DNA of 64,000 nucleotides, from assembly GCA_030765065.1 (NCBI GenBank), contig CM060978.1, forward strand, positions 217,267,498 through 217,331,497, read 5' to 3'. Positions 11,336 through 23,230 of this stretch are shown one piece after another; positions within the stretch are counted from its first letter, which is position 1; every line of letters starts with the position of its first letter. The stretch comes from Deroplatys truncata. Lineage: Eukaryota; Arthropoda; Insecta; Mantodea; Mantidae. Position numbers and translations under genes: made by a program. The notes beneath the pieces were generated by a model. The model saw nothing but the letters and a program-made list of their open reading frames with translations, searched no databases and was not told the origin of the DNA.

Positions 11336-13256
11336 AGAAACAGTTGAAAACTGCTCTCGAAAAACGTTTTTTATTTTTTTAATGATTATTCCTAACACAT
11401 TAGATGTTTACAACCTAGTTTTTCTGACACATTTTATTTATATACTGTTAAGCAGATGGATATTTAAGAAGTTACACCAGTTTTTAATCACTATTAATCA
11501 TGCATATATACCATTTACAGAGAAAATGTTTTATTACCAGTTTCAAAACATCATATGAGTTGTACTTTGCATATAGAAGGAAAAACAATGGGAGAGGGAG
11601 GCAGAAAGGGTGGAGAGAAGAAAGATGGAGGTAGATATAGGGTGAGAGGGAAAAATTTCCACAGTTAACACCATAACACAAGCTGCAGGTTTTGCTAGTA
11701 ACTTAAAACTTGGTGCTAACGTTTTTTTACGCCAAACTATATGGACTATACTGACAGCGAAATTTAATATCGCAAACTCATATTATGTTAGTAGCAAAAC
11801 CCTTTATTTGTATGTATGCTAATATTATAAAGGGGCAAAATTTGTGTGCATATGCATGCAAGTTGGCATGCATATGTTCGGAAAGAGGAATGTCAAAAAC
11901 TATTCAACCAATCTTTATTAATGCCTTTCATGATAGAAAAGACCTGTTCTTTCCAATGGACATAGGCTATTAAAACTGCTTCTAATTTCAAATTCCTAAA
12001 TGATTAAAAGACTAGGTTTTGCAAACCCTAAATATTGGAATGCGAACTTGCTGGAGCTATAATAAAAGATACTAAGACTGCTTTGCTTTTAGTGGTAATC
12101 ATAGTAGTTGTTGCTTCACAGAGAATGTATGTAAAAACAGGTATTGATTACATTTTATTCCAAACATTGTACATAAATGCATAGGCTTCCACGGCCAGTG
12201 GCACTAGTATCTTGGTCTTCTTTCAGACTTTGTTGTGGTTAGTTTTCTAGCCAACATTTCGCCCATGTTATGAGGAGCTGCTTCTCAGGCCATATGCAGA
12301 GAACTTAAGCTAAAGTGGTTTCACTTTAAGTTCAAGGGGGTTATAAACAAAACCACATTACAAGGGAGCTTCTCATTGGCTGGTAGGCAAAGTACAACTT
12401 TTCTTGCTGGGCATGTCATCTCTTCCTCTACATAAAACAGCTCTGATCAGATCATAAACATTTTCTGGTAATTCTTCTGCAGAGAAATTTGGAAGAAAAA
12501 TTGTAACAATTCATTTTATGAAGCTGTGTTAGTTCAGATTCATGTATAACTGAACCATAGCTGTGGATTTATGAGGCTATGGCACTGTTCATTTCTGGTT
12601 TATAGATAAGCTGTCTGTACTCCTTGCCGTGTGGTGCATGTGGCGAGAAAATGTTACTTTCGAGAGTGTCATGTCTGAGAATTCTCCACCACTGTAGAGA
12701 AATATAAATGCAGAATGTGGAGAGAAGACAATTGTGTTTTTAACAGATTCTGTACCTTTAATCAGCATTGAATAGAATAGTTAGCTGTTCTTCTGCAGCT
12801 TTAGTGATGCAGAATTGTTGCTCGGATGGTTTGCATTGCATTTGTTTTATGTTGTAATCTCTAACCAATAGTGCTCATTTTCTTAACTCAATCTTAAAAG
12901 TTTAAAGCAAAAATGTTAAACTGATATTAATCATTAAATGAATGATTCCTAAAGCGTAAAGTTAAAAGCAGTCTAGTCCAGTGTCTTTAATCACAGGTGG
13001 AATAGTAGATAGGTAGAGCTGCCGAACTATTCATGTATCATTTTATATGTCTACTCTTAATATTGTGTGTTAGCAGTTTAGGATGTGGGGCAAAATACAG
13101 AAATAAGACATACAAATATTTAAAAGCTAATAATCCCCAAGCTGCGGAATGTGCTGTATTCGCATGATGTATGGAGCAATTTCCTCTTAAAGGTACTTAG
13201 TTTCCCTCATCCCTTCTTGTGGTGTTGCCATTTGCTTGGCAGAGTGATTCATTAAG
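11336..13256. other. intronic sequence with one possible repeat tail
   Basis: Mostly featureless. At about 12190-12420 the sequence (CTTCCACGGCCAGTGGCAC, then ACATTTCGCCCATG) looks like the minus strand of a PLE or SINE tail, because its reverse complement contains a GCGAAATGTTGGC segment after a short hairpin. No protein-coding piece supports that, so it stays unassigned. Confidence 0.35.
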
Positions 13257-14574
13257 GGCTGGTTTCACCAACGGATGTTAAATTTTAACACGATGTTAAA
13301 GTGATTTAACACCGAAGTTAGCAAACATTCTGCTTCATCAAACAATGTTAACGTTAACAGTATGGTAAATCACTTGTTATATTAACATCCTGATACCCCT
13401 GTGTTAAAGCATTTAACTAATGTTAAAAGCTGGAAAATGGCTGTTGTAAATGAAGCAGTAGACGCAGAGCTATTGTATTTATTGTCCATTCCAAACCAGA
13501 GTGCCTTTCACTGAAAACAAACTCTTTGTATTATCCGCGCAAAAGTAGTTCGCAATCCCCGCCCATAATGGCTGCTTGTTCCCCTCCCACATGCTTGTTG
13601 AACACTATTTAATCTATAAAAAGGCACCCTGTGTGAGAATCATGATTCAAAATGCAACCTGAGGTAACAATCAATTTTATAAGTATGCGGCAATGAACAT
13701 TTTACTTACGTTAATCACAATCCTCGGGCAAAAGTGCAACACCCAAATCCGAATTCTCCGTAGGTAACTCAGCTGACATATCGGAATCAGAACTACTCTC
13801 CAAAATAATGGCAAGCTTATCCACAATTCCACAGCACTGTCGCACTTAAAACAAGTTCCCACATTTTATCCTCTTCTATGTTGTATTATGTCTTTATATT
13901 CCCTGCTCGCTTTCGTTACACTTCTCACTGAAACGTCTGTGAAGTCCGATATTAGTTTCGTAATATGCAATAATGCAAGTGTCGGGTATTTTTGTAATAG
14001 TGAGTTGAATATATGATGTATTGTTTGTTTTTAGGCACTTTTTAACAGTTTCCCGCTTCTGTGTTTGAACAGTTTATTCACACTACACGCACCTTCCGCT
14101 GCCATGTGAGCTCAAATACCAACTGACTAAATCACAAGACTTGACCTGAGCTGAGCATATGCGTGCCTGCGTATTGTGAATGACTGTTCGCTTATCATAT
14201 ATCCTGTGTTACGCAAAGTGTTTATTCGGTACTCAGATAGCACCTCTGGGAATTCATTGCTGCATTTCTTGTGTATGTGAGTGGCAGTCGTTTATACGGT
14301 TGGTATTAACAACCAAGATGCTCTCGGCGTTAGCACAATAGCAGGCAAAAGTCATATTTTGTAATCTCTTAACAGCTATTATATATCCATTACCTTTAAC
14401 GATGAGTTCTTATGATAACTGCAATAAAATGTGCAGTTCTATACCTTTCCTGCTCTAATATTTCATAATACAATACATGTATTAAGGAACTATTTACGTT
14501 GGCGTAAGAGTATATTCTTGGGTTCGTGACAAGCCGAAGCACGTGCTTCTGTTTACATCAGAGGGAACTCTGGT

Positions 14575-15620
14575 TTGGAATGGACAGTAGAAGCTTTTGC
14601 CGTTTGGAACCGGAGAAGAGCTGTGCATCGAAATGATTTTGACATCCTGGAAGAAGAGGAATTTTTAAAGCAATACAGACTGTCAAAAGTGGTGATGGGC
14701 AGAGTTGTAAATGAAATACAAGAGAGGTTAGAATATGTTACTAACAGGAATTTGCCTCTTTCTCCAATGTTGCAGGTGTTAATAATCCTGCGGTTTTATG
14801 CTACCAGCATATTTCATTTAATGGTCGGAGACAGTGTTGGCATTTCAAAATCCACTGTGTGTAGGGTTATCCGGAAAGTTTCCGAAGCAGTCGCTTCACG
14901 ATGTGCACGGTACATAACCTTTCCTTCTGCAGAGGAACATCCGGCAATCATAAATAACTTCTATCACACATACCGATTTCCAGGCGTTCTGGGAGCACTA
15001 ACTGCACGTACGTGAGAATTCAATCTCCCAGTGGCGAAAGGGCAGAAATTTACCGTAACCGCAAGGGATACTTTTCGATTAATGTGCAAGCTATTAGTGA
15101 CTGTAACCTGAAAATCAGGAACATTGTAGCTAGGTGACCTGGGTCAACACACGACAGTACCATATTTAATAACTTCCACATATGCACTCTGTTCGAAATG
15201 GGAGTGATAAATGAAAATGTGCTGCTTGGTGATAGTGGCTATCCTTTAAAACAATATCTTTTAATCCCCTACCTGCACCCTGAAACAAGAGCTCAAAATA
15301 GATACAACTCTTCTCGCACCAGAACATGCAACTGCATTGAACACGCAATTAGAGTGTGGAAAGGGCACTTTCCTGTACTCAGCATGGGATTACGCACCAA
15401 ACTTGAAACCACGCTGTCATTGTGGCAACAAGCTGTGCTGCAAAATATTGCTGTGGAGACAAGAGACGTGCTACCTCTAGATGACTTATCTCTCTATCAG
15501 TTCATCAGGGAAAGGCAACACAGAGATGACAAAGTCCAGCATCCTATCCATGTGCGCAATAAACCTACAGCTGTGGTGCATAGGAATTCAATAGCACAAG
15601 AACACTTCAACTGTAATTAA
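14575..15620 (+). pseudogene. HARBI1-like PIF/Harbinger transposase, two disabling lesions
   Basis: DDE nuclease of PIF/Harbinger elements. Residues 1-146 (14575-15015) contain the N-terminal helical part and helix-turn-helix (VGISKSTVCRVIRKVSEAVA). The frame then shifts by one base at about 15008, exactly at the codon for the first catalytic Asp of the GAxDCT motif (GAC reduced to AC). In the shifted frame it continues YVRIQSPSGERAEIYRNRKG, meets a TGA in ARxPGSTHDS at 15136-15138 (Trp expected), and goes on to LLGDSGYPLKQYLLIPYLHP and CIEHAIRVWKGHFPVL (third catalytic acidic region) before TAA at 15618. Only these two lesions are obvious over about 350 codons, so it decayed recently compared with its neighbours. 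Confidence 0.85.
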
Positions 15621-15629
15621 ATTTTATTT

Positions 15630-16830
15630 TAATTCAGAAGTACATTACTGTAATTTAGAAATTTTTGCTTTGATAAGCTGTTGTTTGAGTGTTTTCTTCA
15701 GTTCAATTAACTCTATTTCCGCATTATATTTCTTTTGCAGGAGCAGCATTTCTTTCTCACATAACGTCGTTCTACTGCTTGCTAGTTCTGCGATATTATT
15801 GTGAACATTGTCCTGAAGAAAAAAAAGTTCATGTATGAGTATGTTGGCAATCTGTAATATGAAGAATATCAGCTGATATTAGACTACCAATCTTTTGTAA
15901 ATGCGACGGCTCTTTAACTCTGCTGGCTCCTGCGCTGGAATCTTCAGCCTGTGAACAAATACAACTCAAATGTATTATAGAAATTAAAAAAAACAATAAT
16001 GAAGATAACACACAGTTCTAATAAATATTCCATTCCTTCTGTTTTTAGTAATACTTACAGATGGCATCTTTGCCTTTGGTGTTGAGGTTTGTGACACTGC
16101 TTCCAATAATAAAATGGTGTCTTCAGTTGATTCCAATGAAACCTCGTTAGGATCATGCTGCATAAACGAACATATTTTTTTAATTTCATAGATTTCATTC
16201 GCCGGCATAATTATGTTACAAGATAAATATGCATGTAATATAACTTTACCTCTTGTATAATTGCCAGCACTTGCTCTTGCTGAGCAACTTCTCTGTAACA
16301 AAAAATTCAACATTTTTAACATCTAATAAAAAGCTAATTTTGAATTACAGTAATGCATTCATTAACAAGAGTATATATAAGCTGTTGGTACATACCATAA
16401 TAGAATGCATAAGAATCGTAAGGACTGCTATGTGGGTCTACCTGGTCCTCAATTAGTGATAAAACGCTTTCGACTTTAGTTTTTGTGGATTCACCACCAC
16501 CACTAGTTCTGAATCTTTCTAGACGCTCTTCTTACCTTGCCTTTTTAGTGCCCCATTTTAAATTCACATAAAATTGTCTCAGTTGTTTTGATGACCTGGG
16601 AGAAACATGCACTGCAGTTAAATTCTTGTCATATTTTCTCCCAGGCAGCATCTTTCTCTTTTATCTTCAGACCTTCCTTTTTTTTTTTTTTTTTTTTTCT
16701 CCACTCAATAATTGATTTGTATTTCATTATGAGCTCAATTACAGGTTCTTTTTCGTACGGTGAAAAATTTGTGCCTCTACATCTGGCTTTCTGACTTATT
16801 TTCACTATTTGTATCAAATCACGGATCACA
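15630..16830 (-). pseudogene. Myb/SANT-like partner gene of the Harbinger element, degraded
   Basis: On the minus strand the segment 16800-16629 reads RCRGTNFSPYEKEPVIELIM and KEKDAAWEKI, followed after a stop by QEFNCS and further helix-rich sequence. This is the N-terminal Myb/SANT/trihelix domain of the second protein of Harbinger elements, which carries the transposase to DNA. Further downstream pieces (DPNEVSLESTEDTILLLEAV at about 16150, SQTSTPKAKMPS) probably belong to later exons, and 15630-15830 can encode a coiled-coil-like C-terminus. A poly(T) tract at 16678-16700 (poly-Lys on the minus strand) disrupts the domain. Confidence 0.65.
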
Positions 16831-17075
16831 AAAGAATGAAATTAACCTAAAAGATTCTCTTCTCCTCAACAGTAACCAATCAAAATAGAGTGTTGCAAAG
16901 ATTCGACAAAAGCGCATTGGAGCACTTTCAGAAATTATAAAGTTCGGTCACTGCCCTTTTTCTCGCAGTTATTACGTTGTTCTCTTTGACTTTAACACTT
17001 TGTTAGTTAATAATTCTCTGGAAAAGCTTTTTAACAAGTACTTTTTCTTGTTTTAACTTCGGTTTCTGAAAGAAT

Positions 17076-17564
17076 ATGTTGATATCTTTAAATGCATCAG
17101 AACACAGTTGATTTAAAGGAAAGGCAAGGGAAAGCATTTTGAAATATTTACTTAGTTTTTTACTTTCTGTGTGTGGATATTTTATTATAGATGTCTCCCG
17201 AGAAAAATCAATGTAAATAATTTTTGCAATTCAAACAAACAAATGGTAAACATCCGAATTAAGAACAATCAAGGTTCTTGAACTTAGTAGTATGTGCTGT
17301 AATAAAATACTACTTCTAGCATAGTCAGTTAACTATTTTTTGACTGTGTCATGTGTATGGTAAATCAGAGCACTCAAAATAGTGACCTGTAATAGGACTT
17401 TTTGCCTAATGGGCTTTTCAGTGCATCAGAATTATGTCTCAACAATTTTCTTTGTATTCAAATTCTATCACCTATTATGGTTGATATCCCCAGTTCAATG
17501 AATTAACTTTATTTATAGCCTTAATAGTAGCTAAGACTAAGAATTTGCTGGAACAAAATGCAAT
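17076..17564. other. intronic sequence, nothing recognised
   Basis: AT-rich; no supported feature. Confidence 0.6.
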
Positions 17565-17761
17565 AATTTACTACTCAGATAATTTCAAAGATCTGGAAGC
17601 TGTAACTTAAAGGTGCAGCATCATATAGTAAAATGTAAAACAACGAAAGAAAAGAAAATAGAAAATTTACTACTCAGATAATTTCAAAGATCTGGAAGCT
17701 GTAACTTAAAGGTGCAGCATCATATAGTAAAATGTAAAACAACGAAAGAAAAGAAAATAGG
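17565..17761. repeat. tandem duplication, 99-bp unit, two copies
   Basis: The unit starting AATTTACTACTCAGATAATT occurs at 17565 and again at 17664, and both copies run on identically through AACGAAAGAAAAGAAAATAG. The near-perfect identity implies a recent duplication. Confidence 0.95.
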
Positions 17762-18538
17762 AAATGCAGAAAGGTTTTGTTATTATCCATATATGTTACC
17801 TATCTACCTGGCAAAGGAGACTTTATGAACAATTTGCAACCTCTGACATTGAGCCTTTTTATCCTTGTATTTTACCTCAAGTTTTTGGAAGAAGCCTCCA
17901 TTAAGTGCAATGAAATTATTACTGTTCTCTTGAGTCTGTTTTACAACATAAAATATTAACATTGCTATAAAAAAATTGGCATCTTTAGCACTTTTTGAAA
18001 TAACATAACAGAAATGCATATTTTTACTTTTATCTCACTTTTCAAATCAGAGTTGTTGCAACTCATTAACTGAAAACACTTCTGAACAAATTATGTTTTT
18101 GTAGATATATTCTGTGCCTACAGTTTTAAACGTTTATCTAAAGCCTCCCATTTACATTTGTTTGCCTATATGGCACATCTAAAAGAAGCAAAGATTGGAT
18201 AAAAGTAAAAATTCTGTAGGCCCTTTGCTGATGATGCAATAAGTTTATTATTTTATGATATATCTGCATTAAAATTATTTATAAAATTTACTCTATCTGT
18301 ACCTTTGCTTCTTTCACCAAGCACAATTTTTGCAGAAATATACAGAACAAATAATTCTACATTTCTCTGACATGGTGTGCTACAATGATGAAAAGCCTTG
18401 TAACACATGTTTCTTGCACTGCAATTTCTTCTGTTATGTTTAAGTATTTTTGCACCGCCATCTGTTGCCACTAGATAGAGGTCAATGTATTCATTTCATT
18501 TCATTTTGTGCTAACTTTCAAATATTGGCTTTAGAATA
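17762..18538. other. intronic sequence, nothing recognised
   Basis: No supported coding, RNA or repeat feature. Confidence 0.6.
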
Positions 18539-18540
18539 TA

Positions 18541-19460
18541 CATAGGGTGCCAAAGAAAGTGTATATACACTTTGACAGGAGATATCCATTTAATATATTT
18601 CAAAGTTGGACTGAAAAACAACAGCAATGTGTAGTCTGTAAACAGATGTGATTTACATATGTTATGTTAGTGTTGTTATGCGACAGGTAAATCAACAATG
18701 AACAAATGAAGCTAAGATTATCGTATGATGTTCTGTAAACAGATGTAACTCACATTAGTTTTGTTAGCATTGCTACAACAAAATGGAACCAAGATTACCA
18801 TTTGAACAGTGAAAAGTAATTTTGAAGTGGTATTGGGAAACCAAGAATGTTGTTGAATTTCAATGGCAATGGAGATGTGTGTACAGAACAATACCGCCAA
18901 TGCAAGTAATAATTGCATGCATTCGAGACAAATTTGGTAACGTATGTGATGTTCACAAGGGCAGATCTGGGAGACCTTGCACAGCAACAAGCCCTGCGTC
19001 CTTGGCTATGGTTTTGGAACGTTTTGAGCTTTCACTGCAGAAATCTACAGAGCAATGTGCATTTAAGACTTCTTTCAGGGCACTGGATATGATGAAGAGG
19101 TCTGATTGAGTTTCCACCGCATCCTCTGGATCTAACTCTGTTCGGCTTCTACCTATGGGGAACTCTTTAAGGATATTGTATACCGTAGAAATCCAGCTAC
19201 ACTGGTAGCACTTCCGGGAGAAATTGAAACAGCATGTACTGCAATCGCTGAGGACACTTTCACAAATGTTGCTCGATCAGTAGTTCAACTTACTTAGAAG
19301 TGCATCGATGCCGATGGTGGGCATTTTGAGCAACTGTTGTAACTGTAAAAGTCTAAGATGATTAGTCTTACCATTTTCTGTTTGTGTGAATTCAGCTTTG
19401 TTATGTTAACACAGTTTTTTCTTTGCCTGAAGTGTGTGTACATTTTTTTGGTACCCTCTG
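18541..19460 (+). mobile_element. internally deleted Tc1/mariner-type transposon with TIRs and TA target duplication
   Basis: The left end CATAGGGTGCCAAAGAAAGT and the reverse complement of the right end CAGAGGGTACCAAAAAAATG form matching TIRs of about 30 bp, flanked by TA at 18539-18540 and 19461-19462. Inside are N-terminal pieces of a transposase (ACIRDKFGNVCDVHKGRSGR, ending in the GRPR-like hinge) and, after a large deletion, the C-terminal part (PPHPLDLTLFGFYLWGTL and DADGGHFEQLL). The catalytic middle is missing, so it can at best be mobilised in trans. Related transposase relics lie at 27040 and 56870. Confidence 0.8.
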
Positions 19461-19700
19461 TATTTACCTTTACCAGGCAAACCATTGTAGTAACAAATTA
19501 CTCCAGGCTTAAGTAGCTGAAACACAGCAGAGAACTAGGAAAACTTTCCTCAGATATGTATTTGTAGGCCTTTTACATAACTTCATAAAAGAAACTTGTT
19601 TCCAGCTGTAAAGGATCAGTTTGGGAATTAAAAGATACAATTTCAAATATTATATCTCTTGAATTTTAAATAAATTTACACATGTGCTTCTTTTCCGCAG

Positions 19701-19918
19701 GACATTGCTGGTATGGCGTTGATGTCAGCAAAGAAGATATATCTGACAATTTTGAGCTATGTGTTTGGGAACCAGCTGTTGTGAAGATAAATGCTCTCAC
19801 TGCAGCAAGCGAGGCTGCATGTTTGATTCTTTCTGTTGATGAAACCATTAAGAATCCCAAGTCAGGCCAAGGTGATGCAGCTCCACCAATGGGACGAGGC
19901 ATGGGTCGGCCAATGTGA
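19701..19918 (+). CDS. CCT7: CCT7, terminal exon and stop
   Basis: Acceptor TTTTCCGCAG ends at 19700. The exon completes the split Gly codon and encodes [40 protein letters not shown] and SVDETIKNP, then a short Gly/Arg/Met tail GRGMGRPM before TGA (19916-19918). This is the C-terminal equatorial domain of CCT7; the Gly/Arg-rich tail projects into the chaperonin cavity in the family. The residues after the junction read GHCWYG where GGTWYG is usual. The exon lies 13.3 kb from the previous one. Confidence 0.96.
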
Positions 19919-20139
19919 ACTTAGTTCATGGTGATCATGAGCTAAAAACAAAACTAAACCTAATACAGCTTTAACTAATATTTGCAACAAAGCTGAAACA
20001 TTTACTCAAACTTGATATCTTAATGTCTTGAAGAGCAAAATGTGTCACACCTTATGCTTGTGTCTGTAACTGAAAATGTGTAATTTCAACATTAATATTT
20101 TTTTAATTTTATTTTCATGAGTTATAACAGTTTTTTTAC

Positions 20140-20145
20140 AATAAA
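20140..20145 (+). promoter_or_regulatory. likely CCT7 polyadenylation signal
   Basis: AATAAA about 220 bp after the CCT7 stop codon, the first clear hexamer downstream. A second lies near 20396. Choice of the first is inference. Confidence 0.5.
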
Positions 20146-20149
20146 ATTG

Positions 20150-21640
20150 TACTAAGTTCAAATAATGAAAGAGAATGAATTAATGTCCTTCGATTATTAT
20201 GAAATATATTTAAATAAGTTAAATAATTATTTATTTTTCTTTATTAGTAAATACAGAGATAGATTCATGAACACGCTAGCTGGTCTTGTTAGTATCTTCA
20301 GACATTTTGGATATGAGGAGTTGTATTGTATGAGAGAAATTCCATAGCCTTTGCATTTTCTTTCTCAAATTTAAGTTGTATGCACAATGAACACAAATAA
20401 AGTAATGCAAGTGTGCATTAAAGGTTCAATCAATTTGAACAGCATATGTTTTTGCATAATTAAGCCACCAAAAGTTCCGTAACACTCAGTGGATTTTCAT
20501 GCTGATTCACTGAACTAGCATTTTCCTATTATGTACGTATAATGGTCCTCCAAATACAGGGTTTGGGGTACAAGTACACATACTTCAAGCTGAAGTATTA
20601 ATTTCTATGCTATTTTTTACTAAAATTATTATTTTTTGTATTTTTTGGTTGAAAATGCTAACTAGGTATATATTAAAAGATAACCATTTCTGTCTTTATA
20701 ATTATTCACTAAAATGAGTTGCTTAGCTTTAGATTTGTTTTACAAAGTTTAATGTCATAGTCTTTATTGGAATAAACTCCTGAAAATATATTTTTCGACC
20801 TCATGTATGTAGCCAGTGCAGACATGCTGCAAGAAAAGTAAATTAGAACCTCTTGATGGTAGCATCTACAGGAAGGACCTTTTATTAAGTGGGAATTGGT
20901 AAGTGAAATTTTACACTCCCCCAGAAAAAAAGAACTGCAGTAATGTCTAGACAATATTCATGTGATTTGGTCAGCAATTTATTTGTTGTTATTGGACACA
21001 TGGATGAGAATTTTGTTTGAAATGTTCATAGAGAAATCTGAATAAACTAATTTTCTGATTTGTATTTAACTTTAATCTTGAAACCAAAAGGCTATAGCTT
21101 CATTTTAACCTTAACTGATCCTATACACCTTTTAGCTTTGTTTGCAGACTGGCTGTAATGTGAGTGCATGTCCAACAGCATAGTATACAAAATATTTGAC
21201 TGGTGTTAGTGACATACTTGCAGAATGTTTACATGATAAAGCTCAGTTATCTCCTTAGTCTTTCACATAGTTTAATTTTACTATAGGTATTTTTGTTTGC
21301 CATTATGCAAAGTCATGCCCCTAAGATCGTGTAATGCAACTGTATGTGCACAAATGTTTAGACATCACTGTTGCGGGTAAGAATGAAGAGAGAAGTTATT
21401 TATTGCCAGTTTGTAATCAAAATCTGTAAAATCAGTTACACACACACTCTCTCTTTGGGGGAGCCAAAAAGTGAATCAAGGTATGGGAAATTCCATGGGT
21501 ATATTGTGGTGTTTGAAAACAAAAAAATGTACGCTACTAATCTTCTCTTATGGATAAATTGGAAGAACATATGCAGAAATTAAATTGTAAGATTTAGCAA
21601 AAGTATAGAAATTATTGTTCTTCCACACTGACATGTGAGT
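20150..21640. other. intergenic sequence, nothing recognised
   Basis: AT-rich DNA after CCT7, without a supportable gene or repeat. Confidence 0.6.
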
Positions 21641-21652
21641 AAGACAGCGTAG

Positions 21653-21766
21653 AATCAGACGACTGAAAAATTCAATGCCATAGCCAGGATTTTAACCACA
21701 AATGGAAACCAGGATATCCATGGTTCAAATCCCAGCTATGACATTGAATTTTTCAGTTGTCTGATT
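21653..21766. repeat. foldback with 32-bp arms and a pol III B-box in the loop
   Basis: Arm 21653-21684 (AATCAGACGACTGAAAAATT onward) is the reverse complement of 21735-21766 with 30 of 32 positions matching. The 50-bp loop contains GGTTCAAATCC (21722-21732), a good B-box of tRNA-type promoters. It may be a small snap-back SINE or MITE. Confidence 0.7.
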
Positions 21767-22149
21767 ATACCTTTCCAAAAACATAGGAAGTTGTTACTTG
21801 AAAGTAATCTTCAGAGATGGTGAAAATATACTGAAGCAAAAGAGCACATTTAGATCTCCTTTTATGAAGCAGATAAGTTTTCAGTACTAAGCTGTTATTA
21901 TCGGTTTGTAAACAAATTTATATATAGAATTAGTTGTTGACTTCACAATAATAGGGCAACACTTAAAAACAGAAGCTGCAGGAAGTTTGTATCATTAGGG
22001 AGTCTCAAATTTGAAACCATAACTTCATAACGGGATTTAAAAATGCCTTTGGGGTTCAAAATGTACTGAAAGGGACAAATGCCTCTGTACAGTAGAAATT
22101 ATGGTGTTTTGATAGATGAGAAACATAAGCTAAGAAATTATATAGAAAA
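21767..22149. other. intergenic sequence, nothing recognised
   Basis: No feature that I can support. Confidence 0.5.
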
Positions 22150-22580
22150 TTCAAGTCTGAGAAACACTTAACATCACTTACATATTTTACAACTTGACCG
22201 GTTTCGAGAGTTAATTGCTCCCATCATCGGAAGTGGCTAACTGGTTCCTCATAGTGTTGTCCGGTATGCATCTGTTGGTGTAGTGATGAACCTCCACAGT
22301 GGGTTCGGTGTTTGTGTTTGGTGAGTTAATAACTTTTCCCAAGTATCCAACTCTGCTGTGTGTTTTGTCGGTTTTAGGAGTGTTATATTTGGTGTGATAT
22401 GGTTTGTCATCCAAGAGTGATGTGCAACTGCAGATTTGTCCATCTGTTTGTACTTGATGTATCTCATCTGCTCTTTTAATCTGGTCTCTAAATTTCTGTA
22501 GTTTGATAGATTCCTGCTTTTTTGTTCTGAGGGATTTGGTCCTTTGATTTGTTGCAGAGTAATTTCTCTACACTAAATCT
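22150..22580 (-). pseudogene. Penelope-like element, 3' fragment (PLE-C)
   Basis: The minus strand encodes the end of a GIY-YIG domain: RNLETRLKEQMRYIKYKQMD-like sequence, KSAVAHHSWMTNH, LDTWEKL and PNPLWRFI, colinear with the intact PLE proteins. The catalytic GIY/YIG strands are mostly deleted (the text jumps from KxPNPSEQKSRN to NYRNLETR). A hammerhead-like end follows at 22196-22230. The 5' part, including RT, is absent. Confidence 0.8.
22196..22230 (-). ncRNA. degenerate hammerhead-ribozyme-like motif at the PLE-C end
   Basis: Read on the minus strand: CCGATGA (CUGANGA with one change), TGGGAGCAATTAACTCTC (5-bp stem with one G-U), GAAA, the palindrome CCGG, then UC. Bases on either side (ACTT before, AAGT after) can start stem I with 4 bp. 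The arrangement matches the two intact PLE families in this window, but the U-to-C change in the core suggests loss of activity. Confidence 0.5.
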
Positions 22581-22599
22581 GTAGGTCCACAAAGCAGAT

Positions 22600-23230
22600 T
22601 TAGTTTTTCTAGTAGGATCAGATTTGTTCTTTAGGATCTCTTTCTCCTCTGTTAGCGGTATCTATCAGCAGTTAATCTTGTGTTTTTATTCTTCTTCCTG
22701 CTACTGCTACTCCTCCCTTTTTCTGAAAATATTCACCGAATTCTCCAAATAAATGCTGAATAGGCTGGTTGATATAAGCATCCCTTTTGCGCTCTCTTCC
22801 TATTTTACATAGCCTTTGATATATCTTTGACTATTCTGATTCTCATTATTTGCTTCTTTTACAGATTACAACACATCAGTTTTCTTCAAAACTTCTGCAA
22901 ATTTCCTCCAATTAACTTTTTCAAATGCTTTTGCTAGATCCATACAATGCCTCATCTGCTTCTTTAGCTTTCTCTAAGAAACATTTCCTGTCTCAGTCCA
23001 GTTGCATCTCTTGTACCTTTTGCTTTGCTGAAGCAAAACTATTCTAACAGGTTCTCCATTTTAGAATGTAGACTTTGATTCAGGATTCTTGATAGGATCT
23101 TTGCAGTATGAGATCTGGCTAATAACTCTGAAATCATTGGCATTTATTTATATTATTTTTCTTCTGTATTAGCAGATGCACTGTGTCTGCAAATTACCAA
23201 GCCATTCACAATCCTACCATAGGTCATTGC
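22600..23230 (-). pseudogene. LINE reverse transcriptase fragment
   Basis: On the minus strand the segment near 22960-22900 reads MDLAKAFEKVNWRKFAEVLK, the RT block normally written as (I/L)DxxKAFDxVxW. Further on, a GCLYQP segment and GGVAVAGRRIKTQD near 22720-22670 fit later RT regions. The frame is broken many times and no endonuclease is left. It abuts PLE-C. Confidence 0.65.

Larger units (their letters stand above)
13257..17075 (+). mobile_element. PIF/Harbinger DNA transposon (decayed, right end uncertain)
   Basis: The left end begins GGGCTGGTTTCACCAACGGA directly after TTAA, which fits the TWA target preference of PIF/Harbinger. It is followed by many subterminal TGTTAAA words. Two genes typical of the superfamily lie inside: the HARBI1-type transposase (+, 14575-15620) and a Myb/SANT-like partner (-, about 16830-15630). 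On the right, TTAACA and ACTTCGGT words near 16985-17065 resemble the left subterminal region, but a matching inverted terminus is not visible, so the right border is a guess. Confidence 0.75.

Noticed and set aside
12190-12420. PLE terminal region with hammerhead
   Set aside because: The core reads CTGAGAA instead of CUGANGA and no PLE coding piece is nearby; kept as a weak note only.
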